From contig LT629764.1 in NCBI GenBank assembly GCA_900105225.1, positions 2,140,501-2,204,500 on the forward strand: a stretch of DNA of 64,000 bases. The letters are read 5' to 3'. Position 1 is the first letter of the stretch. Every line of letters starts with the position of its first letter. Both the position numbers and the translations under genes were made by a program. The stretch is from Paenibacillaceae bacterium GAS479 (lineage in GTDB: Bacteria > Bacillota > Bacilli > Paenibacillales > Paenibacillaceae). The notes below the pieces were generated by a model. It saw only the letters and a list, made by a program, of their open reading frames with translations. It ran no database searches and was not told the origin of the DNA. This document shows positions 30,723 through 39,800 of the stretch, piece by piece.

Positions 30723-31490
30723 TCTGCTGCAAACTAATTTTATTATATAAATCCAGTTCAGTATCTTCAGTTTTAACTGAAACTACTACTGAAAAAGATA
30801 CTGTTTGATTCGGATTTTCTGTAGCTCCCCACCAACCACCTGTTGGATAAACAGCTAGTTTTTTTCTGGACGCTAACTCAACTGCTAGCCCACTCCAACC
30901 ATCCGATTGAACAGTTCCTCGACTACGTGCCTGTTTCCCAATCTTCCAGTATTTTGAAGATTCAAACCTACTTTCTCCTTCTTCTCTCTCAGCGTGATTG
31001 ATTCTCTTAATAAACTGTTCAGTCGTTTCATCTGCACGTTGTAAATCCCATTCAAGTCCCATTCCTTCATAAGCTCTAAGCACATTTTTGGGATTAGGCT
31101 CTGAAAAATTAGAAAGAGAAACACGTAGTTCAACTGGAAGTTCACCCAGTTGGTTTAAATCGTCTTCAGGCCACGGTAGATCAAAGAGAATAATATCCCT
31201 CTTCCACTCACTCCACTTCATTCTACCACGCTTACCCATAATACGTTCTCTATAATATGGTCGTAGACTACCTTCCGATATTAATGTAACAGCAAATTTT
31301 GCACTTCTGCAAGCAGCATATACATTAGGAGTTCCGTATCCGCACGCCCGAAAAAGATCTTTTTTATTCGGAAATTGGGCCTTCATTGCATCTGTCCAAT
31401 CCGCTGAATGAATCAATAGTGCTCTAACAGTCGTCGGTTTTAGTTCAGGATTAGCTTCCCATATCTGAGCGAGGATTCTAGAAGCTTCCT
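30723..31490 (-). pseudogene. C-terminal remnant of an S8 (subtilisin-like) peptidase
   Basis: The minus-strand frame reads SRILAQIWEANPELKPTTVR then ALLIHSADWTDAMK, the helix after the catalytic Ser in S8 peptidases, and continues with LPWPEDDLNQLGELPVELRV and NFSEPNPKNVLRAYEGMGLE. This C-terminal layout is that of subtilisin-like proteases encoded beside AAA ATPases in defence-associated loci. The Asp, His and Ser catalytic segments are missing: the IS3-family element cuts the gene just downstream of where the Ser motif would be, and the IS4-family element clips its last residues. No ATPase partner gene remains. Confidence 0.7.
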
Positions 31491-31570
31491 ATTAAGCCCC
31501 CTAATCGTATTTGAGTCTAGCACATCAAAAGGTATATGCTAGAAACAGAAGCGATGGAGGGGATTTTTTT

Positions 31571-31903
31571 ATGCAACGCAGACGATTCACTATTGAGATG
31601 AAGAATCAGATTATCAAGGAGGCTAAAGAGGTCGGAAACGCGTCCCAAGTAGCCCGTCGACATAGCATTGACCCCAAGGTGTTGTACCGGTGGATGAAGG
31701 CTGCGGAGCACACGGACTGGAAACAGACAGATCCGACGACCAAAGTAGTTGCAGCCTATACGCCTTCTCCAAAGGAGTTCCGGTCGATGGAGGGGGAGAA
31801 TCGTCAGCTGAAGGAACTGCTAGGCGAAAAGGACCTTGAAATTGCAGTTTTGCGAGACTTACAAAAAAAGCATGACCCAGCTTATCGGACAAGATTGAGA
31901 TAG
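31571..31903 (+). CDS. IS3-family OrfA (HTH protein)
   Basis: The 110-residue product starts at the ATG at 31571 behind GGAGGGG. It has an HTH (IIKEAKEVGNASQVARRHSI, then DPKVLYRWMKAAE) and a leucine-zipper-like C terminus (ENRQLKELLGEKDLEIAVLR). This is the DNA-binding component; the catalytic domain is in OrfB, normally made by -1 frameshifting near the end of orfA. Confidence 0.85.
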   Translation: MQRRRFTIEMKNQIIKEAKEVGNASQVARRHSIDPKVLYRWMKAAEHTDWKQTDPTTKVVAAYTPSPKEFRSMEGENRQLKELLGEKDLEIAVLRDLQKKHDPAYRTRLR

Positions 31904-32848
31904 CCGACAAGTGGATACAGCTGGGATACGCGGTTAGCCGCATTCTTAAGATTGTCGGTGTAAGCGAACAGATCTACTACCACCGCAAGAAGCGTGCCGT
32001 ACAAGCGCAGATGCAGGAAGAGACCATCGTGAAGAAGGCAGCTGCAGGGCGCCCAGTACCTGGTCAGTCAAAGACCGCGACAGGTGTGCTCATTAGCGAT
32101 GAGCAGATCTCAGAGTGGCTCTCTGAGGCGGTGAGCGACGAGGAGAACCGCGTATACGGCTACAGAAAGCTCACGCTCTTGTTGCGAAAAACCTATCAAT
32201 TAGTGATCAACAAGAAGAAAGTGTACCGATTGTTGAAGGCCATGGATCTGCTGCATCCACAGCGACGTAAGCAAGCTTCTTTCCCGCGCAAAATTGCGTG
32301 CAACCGAACGATTACCGCATCGAATGAACTTTGGGAAATGGACATCAAATATGGTTATATCGCGGGGGAGCAGCGCTTTTTCTTCCTCCTGTGCGTCCTT
32401 GACGTGCTCGACCGCGGGGTTATCGATTATCATTTCGGGCTGTCCTGTGAAGGCAAGCATGCGGCGGCGCTCATCGGGCGTGCTCTGTGGAAAAGAAAAC
32501 TCTTAAGCAAAGAAAATCGACCTGTGATTCGAACGGATAACGGTCCACAATTTATAAGCAAGGTGTTCGGCGAAGCCTGTTAGACACATCGTACGGTCCA
32601 TGAGCGGATTCCGCCGAAGACTCCGAATAAAAACGCGCACATTGAGTCGTTTCACAGTGTGTTGGAGGCAGAGTGTCTGCGGTCCCACGAGTTCATGAGC
32701 TATCAAGACGCGCATGAAGAAGTGACGAAATACATCAAATTCTATAACGAACGTCGGATGCATGGCAGCCTCTATGATCTGGCACCGGAGCAATACCGTG
32801 TAGCAGCGGCAGCTGGTGAAGTGAAGGCATTGGTCGTGAAGGTCTGAG
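31876..32848 (+). pseudogene. IS3-family OrfB transposase with internal stop
   Basis: The frame encodes the IS3 integrase-like core: an HTH region (VYGYRKLTLLL), ELWEMDIKYGYI (first Asp), RTDNGPQF (second Asp), and HERIPPKTPNKNAHIESFHS (final Glu). A TAG at 32581-32583, between FGEAC and THRTVHERIPP, interrupts it before the last catalytic residue. A single base change would restore the frame. Unless suppressed, the transposase is inactive. Confidence 0.85.
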
Positions 32849-32901
32849 CAAAATCAAGCAATACGGAGAAGCGCGTAGGTTTAGTGTGCTAGACTCAAGA
32901 A

Positions 32902-33096
32902 TTGAGGGGTTTTCCCGCTTTAATATTGAAGATCATCGGGGCCATTATTCAAGTTACTAGCATCGTCTACACGATCACAGCCATTGCCAAGAAAAGAAGA
33001 GTTCACATCTGGATCGGCATTGCTTTGTTCGTTGTCGCATTCCTGTTGCTAAATCAGGCAACACAAATGGAAGATCGGCTTCGCGGTGGATATTAA
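32902..33096 (+). CDS. small membrane protein, possibly truncated by the IS
   Basis: The 64-residue product has two hydrophobic segments (ILKIIGAIIQVTSIVYTITA and WIGIALFVVAFLLL) separated by KKRRVH. It begins at a TTG only four bases from the right end of the IS3-family element, without a ribosome site, so the original start was probably removed by the insertion. Family unknown. Confidence 0.4.
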   Translation: MRGFPALILKIIGAIIQVTSIVYTITAIAKKRRVHIWIGIALFVVAFLLLNQATQMEDRLRGGY

Positions 33097-33162
33097 ACCT
33101 GAGGGTTCGAAATACATTAAATCCACTCGATAATAAGAGCTGAGTTGGAGGTGATTATTACA

Positions 33163-33811
33163 ATGAAGATGCAAAGAATATGTACGATTGGACTCTTAAT
33201 GCTATGTTTAATTGCTTTGACAGGATGCTCAGTTGTAGAGCGTGTGCTGACTTCTCAGCAGTCCAGCGGGACAAGAGTAGATGGCATATTTACTGAATTG
33301 AATGCCGCAATCAGGGAGGGCGATCTGAATGAGGTACAACGATTACTGAATGAAGGAGCTTCGCCAAATATCGCGGCCGATTATGGTCTAGGTGCAGATG
33401 AAATTGCTGTAGGCAACTTGTCGCTGGCTGTGAAATTTCAATAATGACACAACACCAATGGTGAAGTTATTGCTGGAAGCAGGGGCCGACCCCAAAGAAG
33501 ATTTTCTAGCCATGCATGATGCAATCGAGAAGGGCGATCTGAACGTAGTAGAGTTACTTGCTCAATACGGTGCAGATGTAGATAGCGGTCTGCAATCAGC
33601 CGTGATGTTCAATCAGGTTGATATTATACTTCTACTACTGAATTATGGTGCTGACCCAAATAGCGGTGTGACGCTGGCTAGAACAACTTACAATGCAGAT
33701 ATACTAAAACTGCTTGAAGACGCCGGAGCTACAATAGAAAGCAGACCAAGACATGAGACGCATCCTGAGGACTACAAGACGGAGAACGGCGTGAGGGTGC
33801 GGATACATTGA
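33163..33811 (+). pseudogene. ankyrin-repeat lipoprotein, single frameshift
   Basis: The ATG at 33163 follows GGAGGTG and starts a lipoprotein signal ending LTGC. Ankyrin-type repeats follow: REGDLNEVQRLLNEGASPNI, then, in the next frame, NFNNDTTPMVKLLLEAGADP, EKGDLNVVELLAQYGADVD and NQVDIILLLLNYGADPN. The frame changes in the run GAAATTT at about 33432-33438; removing one A rejoins AV-NFNNDTTP. The repeats on both sides are well kept, so the shift is recent or a sequencing error. Ankyrin lipoproteins mediate protein binding at the cell surface; the partner is unknown. Confidence 0.75.
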
Positions 33812-34101
33812 TGCAGATGAACAACACGAACAGCGAAGGGGATACAATTGTCCTTTCCGCTGTTCGCTGTTTATCGACCTTCGCCGTGAGGTTGGATATT
33901 TGAATAAGTGAAAATCCCTGATGGTAGGTTACAAAATCGCTATTTTAAGAATAAATAGAATAGTAGACTAGAATTTGATAACTGTATCATCTCAACTTCA
34001 ACCTCTAAAGTAGCTGAAATCATGGATATAAAGGCACTTTTTATAGGTGCATCGGGAAAATCAGACCAATTATCAAATGAACTCCCAATATCTTTAAATC
34101 T
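33812..34101 (-). other. read-through extension of the DUF3800 gene
   Basis: Beyond the stop of the DUF3800 protein (34102-34104) the same minus-strand frame stays open to a TAG at 33940-33942, reading RFKDIGSSFDNWSDFPDAPI and then KSAFISMISATLEVEVEM. It looks like genuine protein, so it is probably the lost C terminus. Between 33812 and 33939 only a weak inverted repeat near 33815-33870 is visible. Confidence 0.55.
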
Positions 34102-35049
34102 TTATTGAAACAATAAATAATTCCTGCCCCTGCCCTCAACTTCGTCTTTATACCCCAGCAACATACGTGTCAACGTGTTAGGATACTCCATTAGGTTACG
34201 GTATTCCTTTGCAAGTAGACCAGGATTCTTCAGCATGATCGCCTGAAGCTTCGCTATTTCAGAAACATCATAGCGAGCCTTGTACACCATGAATTGAGAT
34301 ATGTAATTGCCCACAGACAGTTCTGACAAATTCTCATTGCCGTTCCATGAATACAGCTTGATTTGTTTTATAAACCGTTCTACGTTACCTCCTTCAGATA
34401 AAAAGCGATACACCAAATCACTCTTAATCAGAGTTGTGTTTGAATCTGCCATATAGCTTTGTTCCATCAGAAACACTACAATTCCCATAAATGTATCAAT
34501 GATTTGCAGAGGGATGGACTCATGGGATTCTTCCGATACAACGGAAGCGATTTTGTACCTTTTGCTTCGGTATACAGAATGAGCATTCATCTGCTCTTTG
34601 ATTTTTGAATGCAGTCCAAGTGCATCGTATTCATCGTTGCGATCAATTTGGATGTTAACATCCAACTGACCGTGCAAGTGACGTGTTACTCCGTAGAACA
34701 ATCTTTCTGGAATTTTGATATAGAAAAGATTTCGTAACTCCATCATTGTCAGGTTTAGCTGTTCAGCAATACTGTGAGCTTCTGTATTATTGACAATAAG
34801 TATGTTAATATTAACATCTTGATTTATGATGTAATGAAGAACCTTGAAGTATTTCTTCAAGTGCTGGTCATGATTATACTCCCTGAAATGTAATTCACTC
34901 TTGGTTCCCAGTTCCTCATACATGCGTTGTATCGTCTGCGTTATGTCAGTCATTGTCTGTTCACTGCCGCCATAAGCACCGTAATAGGAATTCGCTTTTC
35001 CCGGCTGGTCAATTTTATTCGCTTCATCGAAATAGATATTATAGATCAT
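34102..35049 (-). CDS. DUF3800-domain protein, C terminus cut by a stop
   Basis: The protein (315 residues from the ATG at 35049) has the DUF3800 features: an N-terminal YFDEAN acidic strand, SYYGAYGG, a mid-protein RNDEYDALGLH acidic segment, and SIPLQIIDTFMGIVVFLMEQ matching the LQ.AD region. DUF3800 proteins have an RNase H-like fold with predicted nuclease residues and are frequent in mobile and defence islands. A TAA truncates the frame, while 53 further codons remain open (see 33812-34101), so this copy may be a recent pseudogene or still partly functional. An ATG three codons upstream (35058) is an alternative start. Confidence 0.75.
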   Translation of the reverse strand: MIYNIYFDEANKIDQPGKANSYYGAYGGSEQTMTDITQTIQRMYEELGTKSELHFREYNHDQHLKKYFKVLHYIINQDVNINILIVNNTEAHSIAEQLNLTMMELRNLFYIKIPERLFYGVTRHLHGQLDVNIQIDRNDEYDALGLHSKIKEQMNAHSVYRSKRYKIASVVSEESHESIPLQIIDTFMGIVVFLMEQSYMADSNTTLIKSDLVYRFLSEGGNVERFIKQIKLYSWNGNENLSELSVGNYISQFMVYKARYDVSEIAKLQAIMLKNPGLLAKEYRNLMEYPNTLTRMLLGYKDEVEGRGRNYLLFQ

Positions 35050-35564
35050 TGTACACATCCCAAATAACCAAAATGATAACGTACGACTTGACTTTCATCC
35101 ACATACATAATATCATAATTATACAGAAATAATACGGATGAGTGTAGTCTTCTCCGCTTCGTTAGCTAGAGCTGACTATACTCAATTAAAGCCCTTCTCC
35201 GCTTCGTTAGCAGAGTTGGGTTTTTTTCATTTTATACGATACATGTGTTTATGTTAATGACAATGCGGTTTGTCTTCCACCTATACCCTTCTGGCCGCTT
35301 TAGTGGGATACGCTGTTTCATCCTCGCCTGTTGTGGCGAACAGAAGAAGACAAGCAGTCTGGCCTAGGGGAAGCCGATTACGGGGCGTTGCTAGAGTGAC
35401 ATCAAAACTGCTACGTACAGAGGTACCGCCATGTACATCATCAGAAATATGTCGTATTCGACGTCAGAGTAGCCCGAAGCCCTAGAGCCGAAGCGGTTTA
35501 CCCCCCTTCGAGTACGAGCAAGCAAAAACGGCCACCGAATGGTGGCCGTCATTGGTACTGCATA
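35050..35564. other. gene-poor junction between island and ssrA
   Basis: No gene is supported. CTTCTCCGCTTCGTTAGC occurs twice (35149-35166, 35194-35211), the second within a plus-strand terminator-like CCCTTCTC/GAGTTGGG stem with a T run. The segment 35260-35500 is GC-rich with no recognisable product. A hairpin ACGGCCACCG/CGGTGGCCGT-type (35528-35549) is the tmRNA terminator. No integrase gene is present. Confidence 0.55.
35528..35549 (-). terminator. ssrA terminator
   Basis: The perfect stem ACGGCCACC/GGTGGCCGT around four bases is followed on the minus strand by GCTTTTTG-like sequence (TTTTTGCT). It lies 15 bases behind the tmRNA 3' end. Confidence 0.85.
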
Positions 35565-35925
35565 TGGAGGCGAGGGGATTTGAACCCCTGTCCGAAGGCA
35601 ACGGCACACAGGCATCTACGGGTGTAGTCACAGATTTGATGTCACCTGCAAGAGCGCCCCGTAACCGGCTATCCTACAGGTCAGCCTGATTGTCTTCTTC
35701 AGCACACCCCAGGCGGAGATGCGACAGCGTAGCCTACTAAGAGTGAGCCCCTACATCCGGCACATAGGCGATGCTGGAGAGAAGCTTAGCATACAGTTTC
35801 TTAGGCTGCTGCTAAAGTTGTACGTTGGTTGCCATTTAATAGGCTTTAGCGTTGATAAAGCGGACGCGTCCCCACTACCCGCAACCCATGCTCGAACTAC
35901 CCCCGTCGAATCCATAAACGCCCCC
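35565..35925 (-). ncRNA. ssrA: tmRNA (ssrA)
   Basis: The acceptor stem pairs GGGGGCG (35925-35919) with CGCCUCC before the terminal A (35565). The 5' part begins GGGGGCGTTTATGGATTCGA, typical of tmRNA, and the 3' part contains the T-arm GGGGTTCAAATCCCC. CCA is not encoded. The resume codon is GGC at 35833 and the tag reads GNQRTTLAAA then TAA (35803-35801). tmRNA with SmpB (gene at 36166) rescues stalled ribosomes and tags the protein for proteolysis. A -10-like TATACT lies at 36065-36060. The 3' part is duplicated at 27178-27255, indicating use as an integration site. Confidence 0.96.
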
Positions 35926-36165
35926 AGACAGATCCGTCCTGCCGGTGCATGCACCTAAGCTGCAGCAGCCGCGCGGCGGTTCCAAAGCGCAAGGACTGTG
36001 ACGAGCAATTCCACACAGCATTGCAATAATCAAAGCCAACGTAACGAGTTAATAAACTTAGTATACCACAACAACAACTCACCCCGCAATTGCGAAGCAA
36101 TGAATGGGAGACCTGAAGTACTTTGGCGATAAAGGCAATGTAACACAAGGTGATGTTAAGTAATA

Positions 36166-36651
36166 CTAGCGTATAACCTTCTGTTTCTCACGAAGCACAC
36201 GTTGAATATCACGCTGAGCATCTCTTTTTGCAGCCGTTTCGCGTTTGTCGTATTCTTTTTTACCTTTGCCCAAGCCGATTAAAATCTTGGCGAAGCCATT
36301 GCGTACATAAATCTTGAGTGGCACGATGGAAAAGCCCTCTTGCTTTGATTGGCCGAAAAGCTTGGCGATTTGCGGCTTATGCAATAACAGCTTGCGCGCT
36401 CGTGTCGGATCGGTTGGATTATGACGATTGCCTTGCTCGAACGGGCTGATATGCAGGTTGTGCAGGAAAATCTCGCCGTTGCGGATCGTAGCAAAGGAAT
36501 CATTCAAGTTCGCTTTTCCCGTGCGAAGAGACTTGATCTCGGTACCCATCAGCACGATTCCCGCTTCATAGGTTTCCTCAATGAAATAGTCATGCGACGC
36601 TTTTTTGTTCTGGGCGAGCGGTTTTTGGGACTGGTCTTTATTTTTGGCCAT
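36166..36651 (-). CDS. smpB: SsrA-binding protein SmpB
   Basis: The 161-residue protein has the SmpB OB-fold blocks ([20 protein letters not shown], then [14 protein letters not shown]) and the basic C-terminal tail [19 protein letters not shown] that enters the ribosomal decoding centre. It binds tmRNA and delivers it to stalled ribosomes. The ATG at 36651 follows AAAGGGGCGG. It is encoded directly upstream of ssrA and downstream of rnr, the common Firmicutes order. Confidence 0.96.
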   Translation of the reverse strand: MAKNKDQSQKPLAQNKKASHDYFIEETYEAGIVLMGTEIKSLRTGKANLNDSFATIRNGEIFLHNLHISPFEQGNRHNPTDPTRARKLLLHKPQIAKLFGQSKQEGFSIVPLKIYVRNGFAKILIGLGKGKKEYDKRETAAKRDAQRDIQRVLREKQKVIR

Positions 36652-36775
36652 GAAAGCCGCCCCTTTCTATTAATAAAGGTTCGTGTTCCTAACGCTATTG
36701 TAAAGGATGGAGAGCTACCAAGTAAAATTTGGTGCTTAACGAAATGAGGATTCACCACAATAAGGGTAGAAAATA

Positions 36776-36799
36776 GGGGACTGCCCGCTGGCAATCCCC
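36776..36799 (-). terminator. possible rnr terminator
   Basis: The stem GGGGATTGCC/GGGCAGTCCCC on the minus strand is followed by TATTTTC. It lies between the rnr stop and smpB. Confidence 0.65.
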
Positions 36800-36865
36800 A
36801 TGATTTATATCTGAATCTCTAGCGGAGTTACTCGTTAAAGTAGGTCCTCCACTCTGTTGAAAAAG

Positions 36866-39800
36866 TTACTCTGCTCCGTTTCCACCTTGACCGCCGTTTT
36901 GCGGAGCGTTGTTCGTGGCATCAGCATTGTTCATGCCTGTGTTACTTCTGGCGCCAGCGCTGTTGTTCACGCCTGCATCATTGTTCACACCTGCATCGCC
37001 GCCACTCACTGGCGGAGCACCTGCGCCGCCTTTGTTCTTCTTGCGACGGGAGCGGCTACGTTTGGACGAGCCGCCACCCTCTGGAGCTTCTGCTGGCGCG
37101 ACGGAAGCGCGAGCTTCGGCGTCCATATCGCGGAACAGATCGGCAATGTCAGCCCGCGTCACTTCGCGAATGGAAGGCGCCGTGCTGCTGCCTTTGCGGC
37201 GCTTGCGCTTAGCCTTAGCACCGCTGGAGGTTTGCTCCTGACCAGTAGGCGCTGCTCCTGCAACTGGGTTTGCGTTGTCCGTGACTGCTGCGCCGCTGAT
37301 GGATGGTCCACGACCACCCTTCGGACGCATGCCGCCGCGTGATGCATTATCCGGAGCTGCTCCTCCGCGACTACGGCTGCGGTCGCCAGATGGTACGCCT
37401 GGACGTGCAGTGCGATTGCCCATGCTGGATGGAGGAACTGGAAGTCCCCACATGTCGGTACGCTTCGAGCTCTCGATCTTGCCTCCCTCGCGCACGCTCC
37501 ATGGATTGTCATCCCGTACATTCGGGATGTCCTCCGGCATGCTGCCCCGCCAACCGTTGGGGCCAAACCCGCTGTCGCGGCGGCCTCTTCCGCCGCCGCC
37601 TCCACGCTGGCCGCGCCCGGCTGCGCCTGGGCCACGCCCGCCGGCTTCGCCGACTACACGCCCGGCTGCGCCTGGGCCACGCCCACCGGCTTCGCCGGCT
37701 CCGCGTCCGCGCTGCTGCGCAGCGCTCGGACGCGCGCCGCTCGCCGGCGCTGCCGCCGGCCCGCCGCTCGGCGCGGCGGCCTTGCCGTCTACGCCGGCGC
37801 GCCCGGCGGCTGCGCCGCCTTGCGGGCTGCCGCCGTTCCGGCCGGCAGCCGCATCCTTGCCGCGGCGCCCTTTGGCTCCGCGGCTTCCCCGGTTCCCGCG
37901 CGCTCCGCCCCTTTGGGCGGCTCCGCGTGAACCTCCTTCGACCATCGCGAAATCAATCTGATGGTCATTCATATCTACCCGCTCCACGCGTACTTTCACC
38001 TCGTCTCCGATGCGATACATGTTGGAGGTGCGTTCACCGATGAGGATCATCTGTTGATCGTCAAAGTGGTAGTAGTCATCGCTCATATTACTAAGTCGAA
38101 TAAGACCTTCTACCGTGTTCGGCAGCTCCACAAAAATTCCGAAGCCGGTCACGCTGCTGATGATGCCCGTGAACTCTTCTCCTACTTTATCGAGCATAAA
38201 CTCGCATTTCTTAAGCTGATCCGTATCCCGCTCGGCGTCAACCGCAACACGCTCACGCTCCGAAGATTGCTGCGCAATATCCGGCATACGAGCGGCAAGC
38301 GCCTCCTGTCTGGACTCGGACAGCGCGCCACCATTCTCCAGCACCTCCCGGATAACCCGGTGGATGACCAGGTCCGGATAACGCCGGATTGGCGATGTGA
38401 AGTGGCTGTAATACTCTGCCGCCAGACCATAGTGGCCAAGGCTCTCGGCGTCGTAGCGCGCCTGCTTCATCGAACGAAGCATCATGGTGGAAAGCACCGT
38501 CTGCTCCTTCGTGCCCTTGATCTCCTCAAGCAGCGATTGCAGCGCCTTCGGATGGATCGTGTTGTTTTTGCCCCGAACGGAATAACCGAAATTCGAAGCA
38601 ATCTGAATGAAAGTCATCAGCTTTTCGCTATCCGGATTCTCGTGAACCCGATACAGGAAAGGCACCTTCAGCCAGTAAAAATGCTCGCCGATCGTCTCGT
38701 TGGCCGCCAGCATGAACTCTTCAATGATCATTTCCGCGACCGAGCGTTCACGCTTGATGATCGCGGTTGGCTTGCCTTCATCGTCGACGAGAATTTTGGA
38801 CTCCTGGAAGTCAAAATCAATCGCGCCGCGCTTGATACGCTGACGACGAAGCTTCATCGCAAACTCTTCCATGAGCTGGAAGGTTGGGACAAGCTCCGCG
38901 TAACGCTCCAGCAGCTCGGCCTTCTCTGCCCGGCGTTCTGCACGAGCTTGACGCTCTGCCGCCTCACGGGCAGCACGCTCCTCTGCTGACTCTGTCGGTT
39001 TAACGACATTAGCATCCGTTGCGAAAGCATCCAGCTGTTCAAAATCTTCCGGCCGAGTGCGAACCTTCTCGCCTTTGCCGCCACGCTTGTTGTTGATGAC
39101 AGGTTGAGCTTCCTGAGCCAGCCAAGGATTTGGCGGACCGGAGCGGCTTGGACCACCGACGCCGGCTCCACGAACCGGATTCAGAACGCTGTTTTTCCCA
39201 GCTTGACCTGCAGATCCGCTCGATACCGGTCCCTCGGCTATTTCTCCCTCATCATCCGACGCGAATTCTTCATCAGTGTTTTCACCAGGGCTGCCAGCGT
39301 CTCCGCCGGGAATGATCAGCCCCATATCGGAAGGGCTTTGCAATCGCTCAGGCCGGGTTACCATGCCGTCTTCCAGCGTCTCATCCTCGTCATTCGCCAG
39401 AAGGGGATCTTCTTCATCCGTCAAATGCCGAGGAACGCCGCCATCATCATCAGCGGTGATCGTACCCATGCCGCCTGGAGGGAGCTTTTCGGCCCGGACG
39501 CTCAAGCTCGGATCGAACTCGTTCTCATCCGAATGACCGGGCTGCTTCGAGCTGGTAGATTGCATTTGAACTCCAGCATTACCATCAGCAACGCTTGCAC
39601 CTTGAAGCTCATCCGTTTCCTCCAGCTCGTCCGGAGCTAGAATTTTACGAACATTGGTGTAAGACATCCGTTCCTTAGAGCGAATGACACTTGTAAAAAT
39701 GTCATGACGCACACGCTTCAACGTGTGAGCGTCGAACTCCATCTCACAGCTCATCGTCAAACGATCAACCTTTGGATGAAGGGAACAAATTCCGTTCGAC

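Larger units (their letters stand above)
31511..32898 (+). mobile_element. IS3-family insertion sequence (defective)
   Basis: Terminal inverted repeats TTGAGTCTAGCACA (31511) and TGTGCTAGACTCAA (ending 32898) are perfect over 14 bases. Inside are orfA and, in the -1 frame relative to it, orfB. OrfB has an in-frame TAG at 32581-32583, so the element is probably not autonomous. Confidence 0.85.

Noticed and set aside
31862-31869. A6G run at the end of orfA as -1 slippery site
   Set aside because: A -1 shift there meets TGA at 31873 almost at once, so orfB must be reached by a shift further downstream.
35270-35615. Possible small toxin or holin-like peptide next to ssrA
   Set aside because: Frames on both strands are short, lack ribosome sites and overlap the tmRNA 3' end; no recognisable family.
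37275-38043. Long plus-strand frames opposite the rnr 3' half
   Set aside because: They are Pro/Arg/Ala-rich mirror images of the RGG-rich tail coded on the minus strand; GC-rich repeats leave opposite frames open by chance.
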